Made by a program: the position numbers and the translations under genes. Positions 1 to 8,523 of a stretch of 64,000 nt of DNA are shown here, one piece after another. The first letter of the stretch is position 1; each line of letters starts with the position of its first letter. Under the pieces are notes generated by a model. The model saw only the letters and a list, made by a program, of their open reading frames with translations, was not told the origin of the DNA and searched no databases. The stretch is from Promicromonospora thailandica (GTDB lineage: Bacteria; Actinomycetota; Actinomycetes; Actinomycetales; Cellulomonadaceae): positions 1 to 64,000 of the forward strand of contig NZ_JAMTCS010000001.1 in the NCBI RefSeq assembly GCF_024171955.1. Direction: 5' to 3'.

Positions 1-1482
1 GAAGCCACCAGCCGCGCCCTGGAGAAGATGGTCCGCCTGCACACCACCGGCGCCACCATCACCGACCCCGCCCCCTACTGGCGACGCGCCGCGGTCAACG
101 AAGCCATCTCCATGACCCGCGAAGCCGGCCGCACCACCCCCGTCCAGGACGACACCCTCGAGGACCTGACCCCACCGGCCCACGGCGCCGAGCTGGACAC
201 CGAACGCCAGGCCGACGTCACCATGCTGCGCACCGCCCTGGCCGACCTGGCCGACGAGGACCGCCAGCTCCTGTTCGACCGCCACGTGCACGACAAGGCC
301 GTCACCGACATCGCCACCGGCCTGGGCGTCCGCCCCCACGCCGTGACCATGCGCCTGCGCCGCGCCGAGGAACGCCTCGCCGGCGCCTTCGCCGCCGCCC
401 ACGCCCGCGCCGTCAACGAACCCGAGTGCCGCACCACCCGCGCCGGCATGCACGACTACCTCAAAGGCCGCATGCTGCCCCGCCGCCAGCACCGCCTCGA
501 GATCCACATGGACACCTGCCCCGACTGCACCCGCGCCTTCATGGACGTCCGCGAAGTCTCCTGGATGCTCCGCGACCTCGGACAACACCTGGTGGCGGGC
601 GCCGTGGCGACGGGCACGCTCGGTGCCGCGCTCGGCAGCTCGGGGCTCACCGCCGTGGCACCCGTGGCCCCCGTCCGGCCACGGCTGCCCCGGCCGCAGA
701 CGGCGGTGGCCGCGGGCGTCGTGACCGTGCTCGCGCTGGGCGGCGTCGCGTACGCGTACCTGAGCGCCCTGGACGAGGCGCCGCCCGCCCCCGTCGTGGC
801 GGGGCCCGACGCCCCGGCCACCGGTCCTGCGGCGCCCGTCCCGGACCCGCCCGAGGCCCCCGTCGAGGACCCGGACCCGGAGCCCGCGGAGCCGCGCATC
901 GAGCAGGTGGCGGACGCCGCTCCCCCGGCCACGGAGCCTCGGCCCGCCCAGGACGCCGAGCCTGCGCCGGAGACCCGGCCCGCTGCACCGCCCGCTGCAC
1001 CGCCCGCCGCCCCGCCCGCTGCCGGGCGCCCGGACCCTGGTCCGACGGACCCGGAGCCCGCGACGACCCCTCCGGCAGCCCCGCAGGAGCCGCCAGCCGC
1101 CGCGCCGCCGGCGCAGCCCGAGCCGGCCCAGCCCGAGCCGGAGGAACCCCCGGCGCCCGCGCCGCCGGCGGCGACACCGCCTCCGCCCGCGCCGCCCGCG
1201 GCGACACCGCCCCCGCCGCCCGCGACCGCACCGCCCCGGGGCGGCCCGCCCGGGAACCCCGGCAACGAGCACGGCCGGGGGCCGGCGAAGGACAAGGGTC
1301 AGGGCCCGGGCAACGGCAAGGGGCACGACAACGGCCACGACAAGGGCAAGGGCCACGACAAGGGCAAGGGTTCCGACCGCGGCAAACGCCCGGGCAAGGG
1401 CCACGAGACGGGCAAGGGCACAGGCCCCCGCACGCAGCAGGCGCCCGTCGTCACGGTCGCAGGCATCACCGTGCGACCGTGA
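1..1482 (+). CDS. Sigma-70 family (ECF-like) factor fused to anti-sigma zinc finger, TM segment and Pro/Gly-Lys-rich tail (5' partial)
   Basis: The reading frame is open to the window edge, so the N-terminus (sigma region 2) lies outside. Numbering from the Met at base 28: residues 66-118 are sigma region 4 with its helix-turn-helix (about 90-117). Residues 150-170 carry an H160-x3-C164-x2-C167 motif typical of zf-HC2 anti-sigma domains. A single membrane segment spans about 225-246, followed by roughly 160 residues of Pro/Ala-rich linker and a tail of GKG/HDKGK repeats. The order sigma - anti-sigma finger - membrane anchor - extracytoplasmic tail suggests a self-contained membrane-tethered regulator that senses envelope conditions; that role is inference. 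Sigma/anti-sigma fusions are known in Actinobacteria. The tail is strongly basic and low in complexity. Confidence 0.75.
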   Translation, partial: EATSRALEKMVRLHTTGATITDPAPYWRRAAVNEAISMTREAGRTTPVQDDTLEDLTPPAHGAELDTERQADVTMLRTALADLADEDRQLLFDRHVHDKAVTDIATGLGVRPHAVTMRLRRAEERLAGAFAAAHARAVNEPECRTTRAGMHDYLKGRMLPRRQHRLEIHMDTCPDCTRAFMDVREVSWMLRDLGQHLVAGAVATGTLGAALGSSGLTAVAPVAPVRPRLPRPQTAVAAGVVTVLALGGVAYAYLSALDEAPPAPVVAGPDAPATGPAAPVPDPPEAPVEDPDPEPAEPRIEQVADAAPPATEPRPAQDAEPAPETRPAAPPAAPPAAPPAAGRPDPGPTDPEPATTPPAAPQEPPAAAPPAQPEPAQPEPEEPPAPAPPAATPPPPAPPAATPPPPPATAPPRGGPPGNPGNEHGRGPAKDKGQGPGNGKGHDNGHDKGKGHDKGKGSDRGKRPGKGHETGKGTGPRTQQAPVVTVAGITVRP

Positions 1483-1636
1483 CGACCGGTGCGCGCGTCG
1501 CCGGCGCGGACAGTGATGGTTCCTATCATCCTGATTGACCGGACCAGGGCCCGGGCCCGACATTCGACGCAGGCCCCGGCGTGATCCGCCGTCGCGCACC
1601 GGAGCGCGACCGCCGCCGGGCCGGAGCGGAGTCGCC

Positions 1637-2698
1637 ATGCACATCGACGGGCAGATCGACGGGCAGATCGACGACAGGTCCTCACCCCGTCTCGGCCGGA
1701 ACCTCGACCGCCATCTCGACCGGAGGAGCCTGCTGCGAGGCGCGGCGGTGCTCGGCTCGGCCGCCGCCCTGGGCGTGGGCGGGCTCGCCGGCGGCATGCC
1801 GGGCGCCGTGCCACGCGCTGCCGCGGCCGTGCCCGGCTTCCCGACGTTCACACGGGTCGGCGCCGCCCTCGACAAGGCGGCGCTGGCCTACAACCCCACC
1901 GACGAGCTGATCTTCCCGTCGGTGCGGCACGTCGCGGGCCGGGTCCGCAACCCGCTGGGCGCCTGGTACATGTACTACGCGCCGCACGACGCGCCGGGCG
2001 GCATCTGCCTGGCCTACGCCGACTCGCTGGCCGGGCCGTGGCGCGAGCACCCGGCCAACCCGGTCATCCCCCGCACCTGGTCGCCGCACTACTCGGTGTC
2101 CCACGTCTCCAGCCCGGACGCGGTGTGGAACGCGGCCGACGGCCGCATCTACCTCTTCTTCCACGGCGAGAACACGACCACGCGGGTCGCGACCTCCGAG
2201 GACGGCGTCACGTTCACCTACGGCGGCACGGTGCTCACCACGGCGATGCTGCCGTCGAACGTCAGCGAGGCCTCGTACGCACGCGTCTTCCCGCACCCGA
2301 CGCAGTCCGGCACGCACATCATGCTCTTCATGGGCAACCAGGCCGGGACCCGCAAGATCTTCATCGGCTGGTCGACCCGGCTGGGGTCGGGCTGGCAGTT
2401 CAAGCCGCAGCCGCTCATCACGCCCGGGGCGGGCGAGGGCGGGCAGCTCTCGGGCGCCCACTACTGGTCGCGCAACGGCGGCGGCCACGTGGTCTACCAC
2501 AGCGGCTCGGGCTCCATCCACGTGGCCGACGTCGGCACGAGCTTCGACCGCGAGAACCACCTCGGCGTGCTGTACACGGACCCGGTGGCGACCCGGGCCG
2601 CCGCGCCGAGCTTCGCCGAGGAGAACGGGCGCCTGCACATGTTCTACGAGGCCGGGGCGCGCGGGAACACCAACATCGCGGTCGCCCGCGCGGGCTGA
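1637..2698 (+). CDS. Tat-exported glycosyl hydrolase-like five-bladed beta-propeller protein
   Basis: 353 residues from the ATG at 1637, which has a GGAG-type site just upstream; an in-frame ATG at 1535 would only add an unlikely Pro/Arg-rich stretch. A twin-arginine signal is clear: RR at residues 29-30, SLLRGAAVLG, a long hydrophobic core and an Ala-rich cleavage zone near residue 64. The mature part has repeated strand patterns such as WYMYYAPHD, IYLFFHGE and LHMFYEAG, as in GH43/GH117-like propellers that bind or cleave glycans outside the cell. I cannot place the catalytic acids with confidence, so substrate and activity are unassigned. An iteron of GQID near the N-terminus (residues 5-12) is odd but short. 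A strong terminator follows. Confidence 0.6.
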   Translation: MHIDGQIDGQIDDRSSPRLGRNLDRHLDRRSLLRGAAVLGSAAALGVGGLAGGMPGAVPRAAAAVPGFPTFTRVGAALDKAALAYNPTDELIFPSVRHVAGRVRNPLGAWYMYYAPHDAPGGICLAYADSLAGPWREHPANPVIPRTWSPHYSVSHVSSPDAVWNAADGRIYLFFHGENTTTRVATSEDGVTFTYGGTVLTTAMLPSNVSEASYARVFPHPTQSGTHIMLFMGNQAGTRKIFIGWSTRLGSGWQFKPQPLITPGAGEGGQLSGAHYWSRNGGGHVVYHSGSGSIHVADVGTSFDRENHLGVLYTDPVATRAAAPSFAEENGRLHMFYEAGARGNTNIAVARAG

Positions 2699-2728
2699 CG
2701 GCGGCGTCGCGACCGCTCGCGCGCGGGA

Positions 2729-2758
2729 GCGGGCCGGTTTCGCTGGAAACCGGCCCGC
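2729..2758. terminator. Rho-independent-like hairpin after the beta-propeller gene
   Basis: Perfect 13-bp arms (2729-2741 and 2746-2758) separated by a 4-nt GCTG loop, starting 31 bp after the stop codon. There is no T-tract, as is common in high-GC Actinobacteria. Confidence 0.6.
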
Positions 2759-2826
2759 GACCTGCGCGAGGATGGCCGGGAGGACGCCGGCCCGCGGGCC
2801 GGACAGGACGCGACGCGGGGAGCCGT

Positions 2827-3927
2827 ATGACCGACAGGCGGACGACGACCGGACCGGGCCTGGCGAGCCGCGGGCACCTGCTGCGGCTCGGGGCGCCACG
2901 CGACACCGCCGCCGTGCGGCACCTGGTGACGTTCCTGGTCGCGAGCGTGGTGACGGTGCTCGCCACACGGGGCTACCTCGCCGCCACGGGCTACCCGCAG
3001 ATCGGCGGCGGCGACCTGCACATCGCCCACGTCCTGTGGGGCGGCCTGCTCATGGCACTGGCGATGATGCTGCTGCTGTCGTACGTGGGACCGGTGCCGC
3101 GCTCGCTCGGCGCGATCCTGGGGGGCGTCGGCTTCGGTCTGTTCATCGACGAGGTCGGCAAGTTCGTGACCTCCGACAACGACTACTTCTACGCGCCCAC
3201 CGCCGCGATCATCTACGTGGTCACGGTGCTGCTCGTGCTCGTGGTCGAGGGCCTCCACGGCCGCCGTCCGCACCACCCCGCGGAGTACCTCGCGGTGGCT
3301 GCCGACCGGCTGACCGCGGGCCTGGCGGGCGGGTTCACCCCGGCCGCGCGCGAGGAGGCGCGGGCCCTGGCCGCCCGCGGTGCGGGCGAGCCGGGCGCCG
3401 ACCTGGTGGCCGGTCTCGTCGACACCGTGCCCAACGACGACTCCGACGTGCCCGACCTGGTGCGCCGCGGCGTCGACCGGGTGGTGGGCTGGCTCGACGG
3501 CCTGGTGGACCGCGCCTGGGCCGCGTGGCTGGTCATCGGGGTGCTCCTGCTCGGCAGCGCCGCCGAGGTGATGGTGGGCCTCGACATCCTCGGCGGGCGG
3601 GTGCCGGGCCTGCCCGCCTGGACCGGCGTCGCGATCCTCGCGGCCGTGTCGGTGTCCGTGGCGCTGCTGGTCGTGGGCGTGGTGGTCGGGCGCCGGGACC
3701 GGCTGCGGGGCGCGGCCTGGGTGCGCCGCGCGGTGCTGGTCAGCCTGCTGTTCACGCAGGTGCTCGTGTTCCGCGCCGTCCAGTGGGCCGCCGCGTTCGG
3801 CCTGGTGCTCGACGTGCTGGCGTTCATAGCGCTGGAGGTCGCGCTCCGCGAGGAACGCCTGGCCGCCGGCGGCGGCGCCGCGACGAGACGCATGCCTTCG
3901 GATGGAAACGAGAGGGGTATCCGCTAA
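2827..3927 (+). CDS. Polytopic membrane protein of unknown function
   Basis: 366 residues from the ATG at 2827. Hydrophobic segments are visible at about 32-52, 66-86, 92-108 and 122-141, and at least three more lie in the C-terminal half (around the WLVIGVLLLGSAAEVMVG and TGVAILAAVSVSVALLVVG stretches). A conserved-looking acidic/aromatic loop (FIDEVGKFVTSDNDYFY) sits between the third and fourth segments. No catalytic motif is recognisable. It resembles uncharacterised actinobacterial integral membrane proteins. It stops 37 bp before the tetR-type start, so the two may be co-transcribed; the TetR protein may act on this promoter, but that is inference. Confidence 0.55.
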   Translation: MTDRRTTTGPGLASRGHLLRLGAPRDTAAVRHLVTFLVASVVTVLATRGYLAATGYPQIGGGDLHIAHVLWGGLLMALAMMLLLSYVGPVPRSLGAILGGVGFGLFIDEVGKFVTSDNDYFYAPTAAIIYVVTVLLVLVVEGLHGRRPHHPAEYLAVAADRLTAGLAGGFTPAAREEARALAARGAGEPGADLVAGLVDTVPNDDSDVPDLVRRGVDRVVGWLDGLVDRAWAAWLVIGVLLLGSAAEVMVGLDILGGRVPGLPAWTGVAILAAVSVSVALLVVGVVVGRRDRLRGAAWVRRAVLVSLLFTQVLVFRAVQWAAAFGLVLDVLAFIALEVALREERLAAGGGAATRRMPSDGNERGIR

Positions 3928-3964
3928 GATCGTGGGTTGCTGAGCACGTCGATTGGAGCCCCCC

Positions 3965-4594
3965 GTGACCGACCAGGTAGCCCGCCCTGCCAAGCGCGCC
4001 GACGCCGCGCGCAACCGGCAGCGGATCCTCGAGGTGGCGCGCGCGGCGATGGACGAGCCGGGGGCCGACCCGTCGATGGCCGAGATCTCCCGGCGTGCCG
4101 GCGTCGGCATGGCCACGCTGTACCGCAACTTCCCGAGCCGGCTCGACCTCGTGTCCGAGCTCTACCGGAACGTGGTGGACGAGATCTGCGCGGCCGCCGA
4201 GCAGGCGCAGGGTGCCGCCGACCCGGGCGCCGCGTTCTTCGGCTGGCTCGAGGAGTTCCACGCGGCGGGCAGCCGCAAGGGCCCGCTCGCGTCCCTCCTG
4301 CTGGCCGACGCCGGGGGCGGCACCGCGAGCGACACAGGGGGCGGCACAGGGGGCGGCACTGCCGTGCTCAACACCAGCAGGGCGCGCGTGATCGCCGCGG
4401 GCGAGCCGGTCTACGCCGCGGCACGGGCGGCCGGCGCGGTGCGCAGCGACCTCCCGCTCGGCCCGGTGCTCGACGCGATCGTCGCCGTCGGCCGGGTGGC
4501 CGAGGACCCGGAGCACACCGGTGCGGTGTTCCGGCTCGTGCTGGACGGGCTGCGCTGCGGCGGGCACGCGGGCGCGCCCGCCGCAGCCTCCTAG
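3965..4594 (+). CDS. TetR/AcrR family transcriptional regulator
   Basis: 209 residues from GTG 3965; GGAG at 3955-3958 gives good spacing and makes the in-frame TTG at 3953 less likely. The N-terminal HTH is classical: RILEVARAAM then ISRRAGVGMATLYRNFPSRLDLVSELYR (recognition helix VGMATLYRNF). The C-terminal ligand domain carries an unusual Gly/Thr-rich insert (three GGGT-type repeats near residues 115-130). It follows the membrane protein on the same strand and converges on the dehydrogenase downstream, with the two stop codons sharing bases in CTAG at 4591-4594. Target unknown; the flanking membrane protein and dehydrogenase are natural candidates. Confidence 0.85.
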   Translation: MTDQVARPAKRADAARNRQRILEVARAAMDEPGADPSMAEISRRAGVGMATLYRNFPSRLDLVSELYRNVVDEICAAAEQAQGAADPGAAFFGWLEEFHAAGSRKGPLASLLLADAGGGTASDTGGGTGGGTAVLNTSRARVIAAGEPVYAAARAAGAVRSDLPLGPVLDAIVAVGRVAEDPEHTGAVFRLVLDGLRCGGHAGAPAAAS

Positions 4595-5520
4595 GCCGCG
4601 GGGTCCGGGCCCGGTCCCCCGAGCTGCTCGTACAGCAGCACCGCGGCGGACAGGTCGTCGCCGCCGTGGCCCAGGGCGGCCACGGCCCGGAAGAGCTCGT
4701 GCGCCTGCGCGGTCGCGGGCAGCACGGCGCCGCTGCGCCGCGCCGCGTCGAGCGCCAGCCCGAGGTCCTTGACCACCATCGAGGTGGCGAACGCGACGCC
4801 GAAGTCCCGTGCCGCCAGCGACACGGACTTGTACTTCACCAGGGGCGACGCGACGGGGCTGTCGCCGATCACGTCGAGCATCTGCTGCCACCCGAGCCCC
4901 GACCGCCGGCCCAGGTCGAGGGCCTCGCTCATGGCGAGCGTGGTCTGCGCGATCATCGTGTTGACGGCCAGCTTCATCACGCGCGCCTCCTCCGCCTCAC
5001 CGAGGCGGAAGACCCGGCGGCCGATCGCGTCGAGGACGACGCCGAACGCGTCGATGCCCGCCGCGGGGCCGGAGGCCAGCACGCCGAGCTGCCCCGACCG
5101 GGCGAGCACGGTGCTGCCCATGAGGGGTGCGCGCACGTACGGCACGCCGACGGCGTCCGCGGCCGCGGCGACGTCGGCCGACGCCTCGGGCGAGACGGTG
5201 CTCATGTCGGCGTACACCAGGCCGGGGTGCGCGGCGCTCAGCACGCCGTCGGGTCCGGTGGTGACGTGCCGCAGGGCGTCGTCGTCCGCCACGAGGGTGA
5301 GCAGCAGGTCGACGCGCGCGGCGAGCTCGGCGCCGCTGGGCGCCCAGTGCGCGCCCGAGGCGACGAGGTGCTCGGCCCGGGCGGCGGTGCGGTTGTGCAC
5401 CCACACCTCCAGGCCCGCGTCGAGCAGCCGGGCGGCGACGGTGCGCCCCATGGTCCCGAGACCCAGGACCCCGACCCGGCGGGTCCGCGCCGGGTCGCCG
5501 GTGGTCTGCGTGTCGCTCAT
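4591..5520 (-). CDS. NAD(P)-dependent beta-hydroxyacid dehydrogenase (6PGDH/3-HIBADH family)
   Basis: 309 residues; ATG at 5520 is preceded by AAGGAG on the minus strand. The Rossmann glycine motif GVLGLGTMG is at residues 17-25 with HNRT at 42-45, typical of NADP preference. The substrate-side motif is APLMGST (131-137), and the catalytic Lys is K183 in VMKLAVN. The family reversibly oxidises beta-hydroxyacids such as 3-hydroxyisobutyrate or tartronate semialdehyde, or reduces imines in the related imine reductases. The substrate cannot be read from sequence. It lies 95 bp downstream of the amidohydrolase on the same strand, probably as its operon partner, with a long imperfect hairpin in the gap. 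Confidence 0.85.
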   Translation of the reverse strand: MSDTQTTGDPARTRRVGVLGLGTMGRTVAARLLDAGLEVWVHNRTAARAEHLVASGAHWAPSGAELAARVDLLLTLVADDDALRHVTTGPDGVLSAAHPGLVYADMSTVSPEASADVAAAADAVGVPYVRAPLMGSTVLARSGQLGVLASGPAAGIDAFGVVLDAIGRRVFRLGEAEEARVMKLAVNTMIAQTTLAMSEALDLGRRSGLGWQQMLDVIGDSPVASPLVKYKSVSLAARDFGVAFATSMVVKDLGLALDAARRSGAVLPATAQAHELFRAVAALGHGGDDLSAAVLLYEQLGGPGPDPAA

Positions 5521-5552
5521 GCGCACTCCTTGGTGAGTTGTCGGAAGGGAAG

Positions 5553-5595
5553 GACCGGGACCGGCGGGCGCCTCACGTACCCGCCGGCCCCGGTC
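5553..5595. promoter_or_regulatory. Intercistronic imperfect hairpin
   Basis: Arms 5553-5568 and 5580-5595 pair over 16 positions with one mismatch (11-nt loop). It lies between the amidohydrolase stop and the dehydrogenase ribosome-binding site, and could attenuate transcription or stabilise one half of the message. Confidence 0.4.
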
Positions 5596-5615
5596 GGCTC
5601 GTGGCCGTCCGGCCG

Positions 5616-7223
5616 TCAGCTCCAGCCGAACAGGTCCTGCCGCAGGCCGGCACCGCGGAACAGGTAGTCCCGCGAGGTCTCCAGCTCGCGCCGCAGGCGG
5701 TCGAGGTTGGCGTCGAGCAGGCGCCCGCGCCACTTGCGCACCTTGCCGGCGACGATGACGGTCTCGACGTTGGACCGCTCCATGAGCGAGACCACGGCAC
5801 CGGGCACGCTGTTCAGCGGCGCCACGTTGAGGGCCGTCGCGTCGAGCAGCACGATGTCGGCCTCCTTGCCCGGCGTGAGCGAGCCCGTCTTGTGGTCGAG
5901 CCGCAGGTGCTTGGCGCCGTTGATCGTGCCGAAGCGCAGCACGTCGCGGACGGTGAGCAGCTCCGGGGTGCCGGGTGCCGGCGTCGGCCACTGGTTCGGC
6001 GGCGTGAAGTCGCCCTGCTCCAGGATCTGCTGGTTCACGACCATGCGCTGCATGGTCATCGCGGACCGCATCTGGGTGAACGGGTCGGCGGTCATGGTCG
6101 TCTCGACGTCGGAGCTCAGCGACGGTTCCATGCCGAGCTCCTGCATCTTGAGGATCGGCGGCACGCCGTGCCGCATGTTCATCTCGATCGGGAACGCGAC
6201 CGAGACCTGGGCACCCGCGTCCCGCGCCCGCTGCCACGCCATGTCAGACATGCCCGTCATGTGGATGAGCAGGTTGTCCGGGCCGAAGCCGAGGTCGTTG
6301 TTCGTGCCGCCGGTGCCCCGGGCGATGTCGTCGACGATCAGGCGCGTGCCCCAGCCGGACACGATGTGCGCCGCGATCTGCAGGTCGAGCTCACGCGCGA
6401 TCTTCCACGACTCGGAGTACATCTCCTCGGTGATGTAGATCTCGCCGCCCATGACCATGGTCAGGAGCTGGTCGTCCGAGGAGAAGTACTGCTCGCGCAG
6501 CCGGTAGGCGTCCCGGGGGTAGCGGGCCGACGCGCGGCCGTCGCCCTCGAAGTAGCCGAAGGCGCTGCGCCGGCCGGTGTCCCGCAGGGCGCGGATCGCC
6601 GCGTCCGAGTGCTCGGGCGAGTGGTGGATCTGCGAGACGTCGAGCACGGTGGTCACGCCCGCGTCGAGCTGCGAGAGGCCCGCGAACAGCTCGTTGATGT
6701 ACACGTCCTGCGGCCGGTAGACCGGCGAGAACCGCTGCAGGATGTACTCGGTGTAGTCGGGGTCCGCGCTCGGGGAGCCCGAGTTGTCGTCCACCAGGAG
6801 GCCGTTCGCGAGGAACGCGCGCTGCGACGTCTCGAACAGGTGGTGGTGGGTGTCCACGAAGCCCGGCATCACGATGCGGCCGCGGGCGTCGATCACCGAG
6901 GCACCCGCCGCGTTGATGTTCGGCCGCACCGCCACGATCTTCGTGCCCTCGACCAGCACGTCGGCGACGGCGAAGTTGCCGACGGCGGGGTCCATCGACA
7001 TCACGGACCCGCCCTTGATGACGTACCGGCGGCCCGGGCGGCCGCTGTCACGCGGGCCGGAACCGTGGTCCACGCCCCGGTCGTGGGCGGAGGCCGTGCC
7101 GGGCAGGAGCATGCTCGCCCCCGCTACGGCGGCGGTCACGGCCGAGGCCTTCAGCACGGAGCGCCGCGCGACCCCGGAGGTGTCGCCGCTTCTCTCCGGC
7201 TTCTCGTCGGATGATGTATTCAT
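5616..7223 (-). CDS. Tat-exported amidohydrolase (metal-dependent hydrolase superfamily)
   Basis: 535 residues from ATG 7223, preceded by AGGAAGGAA. An upstream in-frame Met at 7406 is rejected because the signal peptide would become internal. A Tat signal (R20-R21 SVLKASAVTAAVAGA, Ala-rich cleavage near residue 46) implies export after folding. The HxH metal motif is H126/H128 in GFVDTHHHLF; further metal ligands are likely in AAHIVSGWG and LLIHMTG, and the catalytic Asp in SLSSDVETT. The layout matches the cytosine deaminase/chlorohydrolase-like branch, which removes ring substituents or opens cyclic amides. Secretion is unusual for that branch, and the substrate is unknown. First gene of a likely operon with the dehydrogenase. 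Confidence 0.8.
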   Translation of the reverse strand: MNTSSDEKPERSGDTSGVARRSVLKASAVTAAVAGASMLLPGTASAHDRGVDHGSGPRDSGRPGRRYVIKGGSVMSMDPAVGNFAVADVLVEGTKIVAVRPNINAAGASVIDARGRIVMPGFVDTHHHLFETSQRAFLANGLLVDDNSGSPSADPDYTEYILQRFSPVYRPQDVYINELFAGLSQLDAGVTTVLDVSQIHHSPEHSDAAIRALRDTGRRSAFGYFEGDGRASARYPRDAYRLREQYFSSDDQLLTMVMGGEIYITEEMYSESWKIARELDLQIAAHIVSGWGTRLIVDDIARGTGGTNNDLGFGPDNLLIHMTGMSDMAWQRARDAGAQVSVAFPIEMNMRHGVPPILKMQELGMEPSLSSDVETTMTADPFTQMRSAMTMQRMVVNQQILEQGDFTPPNQWPTPAPGTPELLTVRDVLRFGTINGAKHLRLDHKTGSLTPGKEADIVLLDATALNVAPLNSVPGAVVSLMERSNVETVIVAGKVRKWRGRLLDANLDRLRRELETSRDYLFRGAGLRQDLFGWS

Positions 7224-7474
7224 GGGGGGATTTCCTTCCTGGCGGTGCGGTGGGGACACCCAGCAGGCTAGGAACGGAAGACGCAGGGCCGTGGTCGCAT
7301 TCCAGTCGACTGCTTGCGTATTCCAGATCTCACCCGGGCACGTTTCACCCGGGCACGGCGAAGCCGTCGTCGGTGAGGACAACAGTCGCCGTGTCCGCTG
7401 AGACACAGGGGATCCGGCACGGAGGGGCCGGCATGGTCGGGCGGCGAGGTGGGTGGCCGCCGGACGTTCTTCCC

Positions 7475-7500
7475 GGTCGGGAGAAGGTGGTCTCCCGACC
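7475..7500. terminator. Terminator hairpin of the XRE regulator gene
   Basis: Perfect 10-bp arms (7475-7484, 7491-7500) with a 6-nt loop, a few bases after the regulator's stop codon. Confidence 0.55.
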
Positions 7501-7505
7501 CGGGG

Positions 7506-8375
7506 CTACGGGGTGGTCGGCGCGGCGGTGTCCCCGGTGAGGGACCAGCTGGCCAGCAGGTTGAGGGCCCGGGCCGACGGCGACCCCGGCTCGGTGGAGT
7601 AGACGTACAGCGTGGTGTCGGAGTCGCCCGGCAGGCTCAGGGTCTCGTACTCGACCGAGAGGTCACCGACCACGGGGTGCCGCAGCCGCTTGGTGCCGTA
7701 GGTGCGCTGGTTGACGCGGTGCTCGTCCCACCACCTGCCGAACTCGGGAGCGGACTCCCGGAGCTCTGCGATAAGTTCTGCCGTGGCCCGGTCGGCGGGG
7801 TCGTTGCCCGCCTCCAGGCGAAGGCTCTCGACGGTGACCCGGGCCTGCTCCTCCCAGTCGACGAAGAGGTCACGTGACCCTTCGTCCAGGAACATCCACC
7901 GGGCGTAGTTGCGCTTCGGCGCGGGGAACCGCTCGAAGTCCGTGAACAGCGCACGGGCCATGCGGTTCTGCGCCAGCACGTCCGAACGGCGGCCGAGCAC
8001 GAGCACCGGCACGTCGTCCAGGGCCTCGAGCAGCTGGTACAGGCCGGGCCGGAGCCGCTGCACCGGGCGCGAGCGCTGCTGCGGGGTCACCGTGCCGAGC
8101 CCGATCAGGTCGGCCAGGTGGGCGCGGCCCGCCGCGTCCAGCGCGAGCGCACGGCCGATGGCGTCGACGACCGCCGGGGACGGCACGATGCGCCGCCCCT
8201 GCTCCAGCCGTGCGTAGTAGTCCGTGGACACGCCGGCCAGGAACGCGACCTCCTCGCGGCGGAGCCCGGGGACCCGGCGCACCCGGCCGTCGGCCGGGAG
8301 GCCGGACCGCGAGGCGTCGACCTGGTTGCGTGCCCGCCGCAGGAAGTCCGCCAGCTCAGTGTTCTTCTCTGCCAT
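7506..8375 (-). CDS. XRE-family regulator with MmyB-like ligand-binding domain
   Basis: 289 residues from ATG 8375. The HTH spans about residues 36-78 (LRREEVAFLAGVSTDYYARLEQGRR). The C-terminal two-thirds is an MmyB-type domain, recognisable by RNYARWMFLDEGSRDLFVDWEEQARVTVESLR and by GTKRLRHPVVGDLSVEYETL. Family members characteristically sit beside oxidoreductase genes and bind acyl or aromatic ligands (family knowledge). Here it is divergent from the PfpI-like gene at 8524, across a 148-bp gap that should hold both promoters. The window has two further members of this family, one intact and one a pseudogene. Confidence 0.9.
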   Translation of the reverse strand: MAEKNTELADFLRRARNQVDASRSGLPADGRVRRVPGLRREEVAFLAGVSTDYYARLEQGRRIVPSPAVVDAIGRALALDAAGRAHLADLIGLGTVTPQQRSRPVQRLRPGLYQLLEALDDVPVLVLGRRSDVLAQNRMARALFTDFERFPAPKRNYARWMFLDEGSRDLFVDWEEQARVTVESLRLEAGNDPADRATAELIAELRESAPEFGRWWDEHRVNQRTYGTKRLRHPVVGDLSVEYETLSLPGDSDTTLYVYSTEPGSPSARALNLLASWSLTGDTAAPTTP

Positions 8376-8523
8376 GTCTCCAGTCTGGGTACCCGGACCG
8401 CCCCGTGCACCCCCTTGAGTGGTCCTCCGCGTCCTAGGTCGCCCAGGGCCTGTGGAGCCCGCCCGCGGCGCGGTTCCCGCGGCGAGGCTGGAGCTCTACG
8501 CGATGCACTCGAGGAGGAGCACC

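Noticed and set aside
1299-1814. Minus-strand frame over the 3' end of the sigma gene
   Set aside because: Arg/Pro-rich low-complexity translation typical of antisense frames in GC-rich genes.
4591-4594. Overlapping convergent stop codons (also at 33870-33873)
   Set aside because: Real but common in compact genomes; not evidence of a special mechanism.
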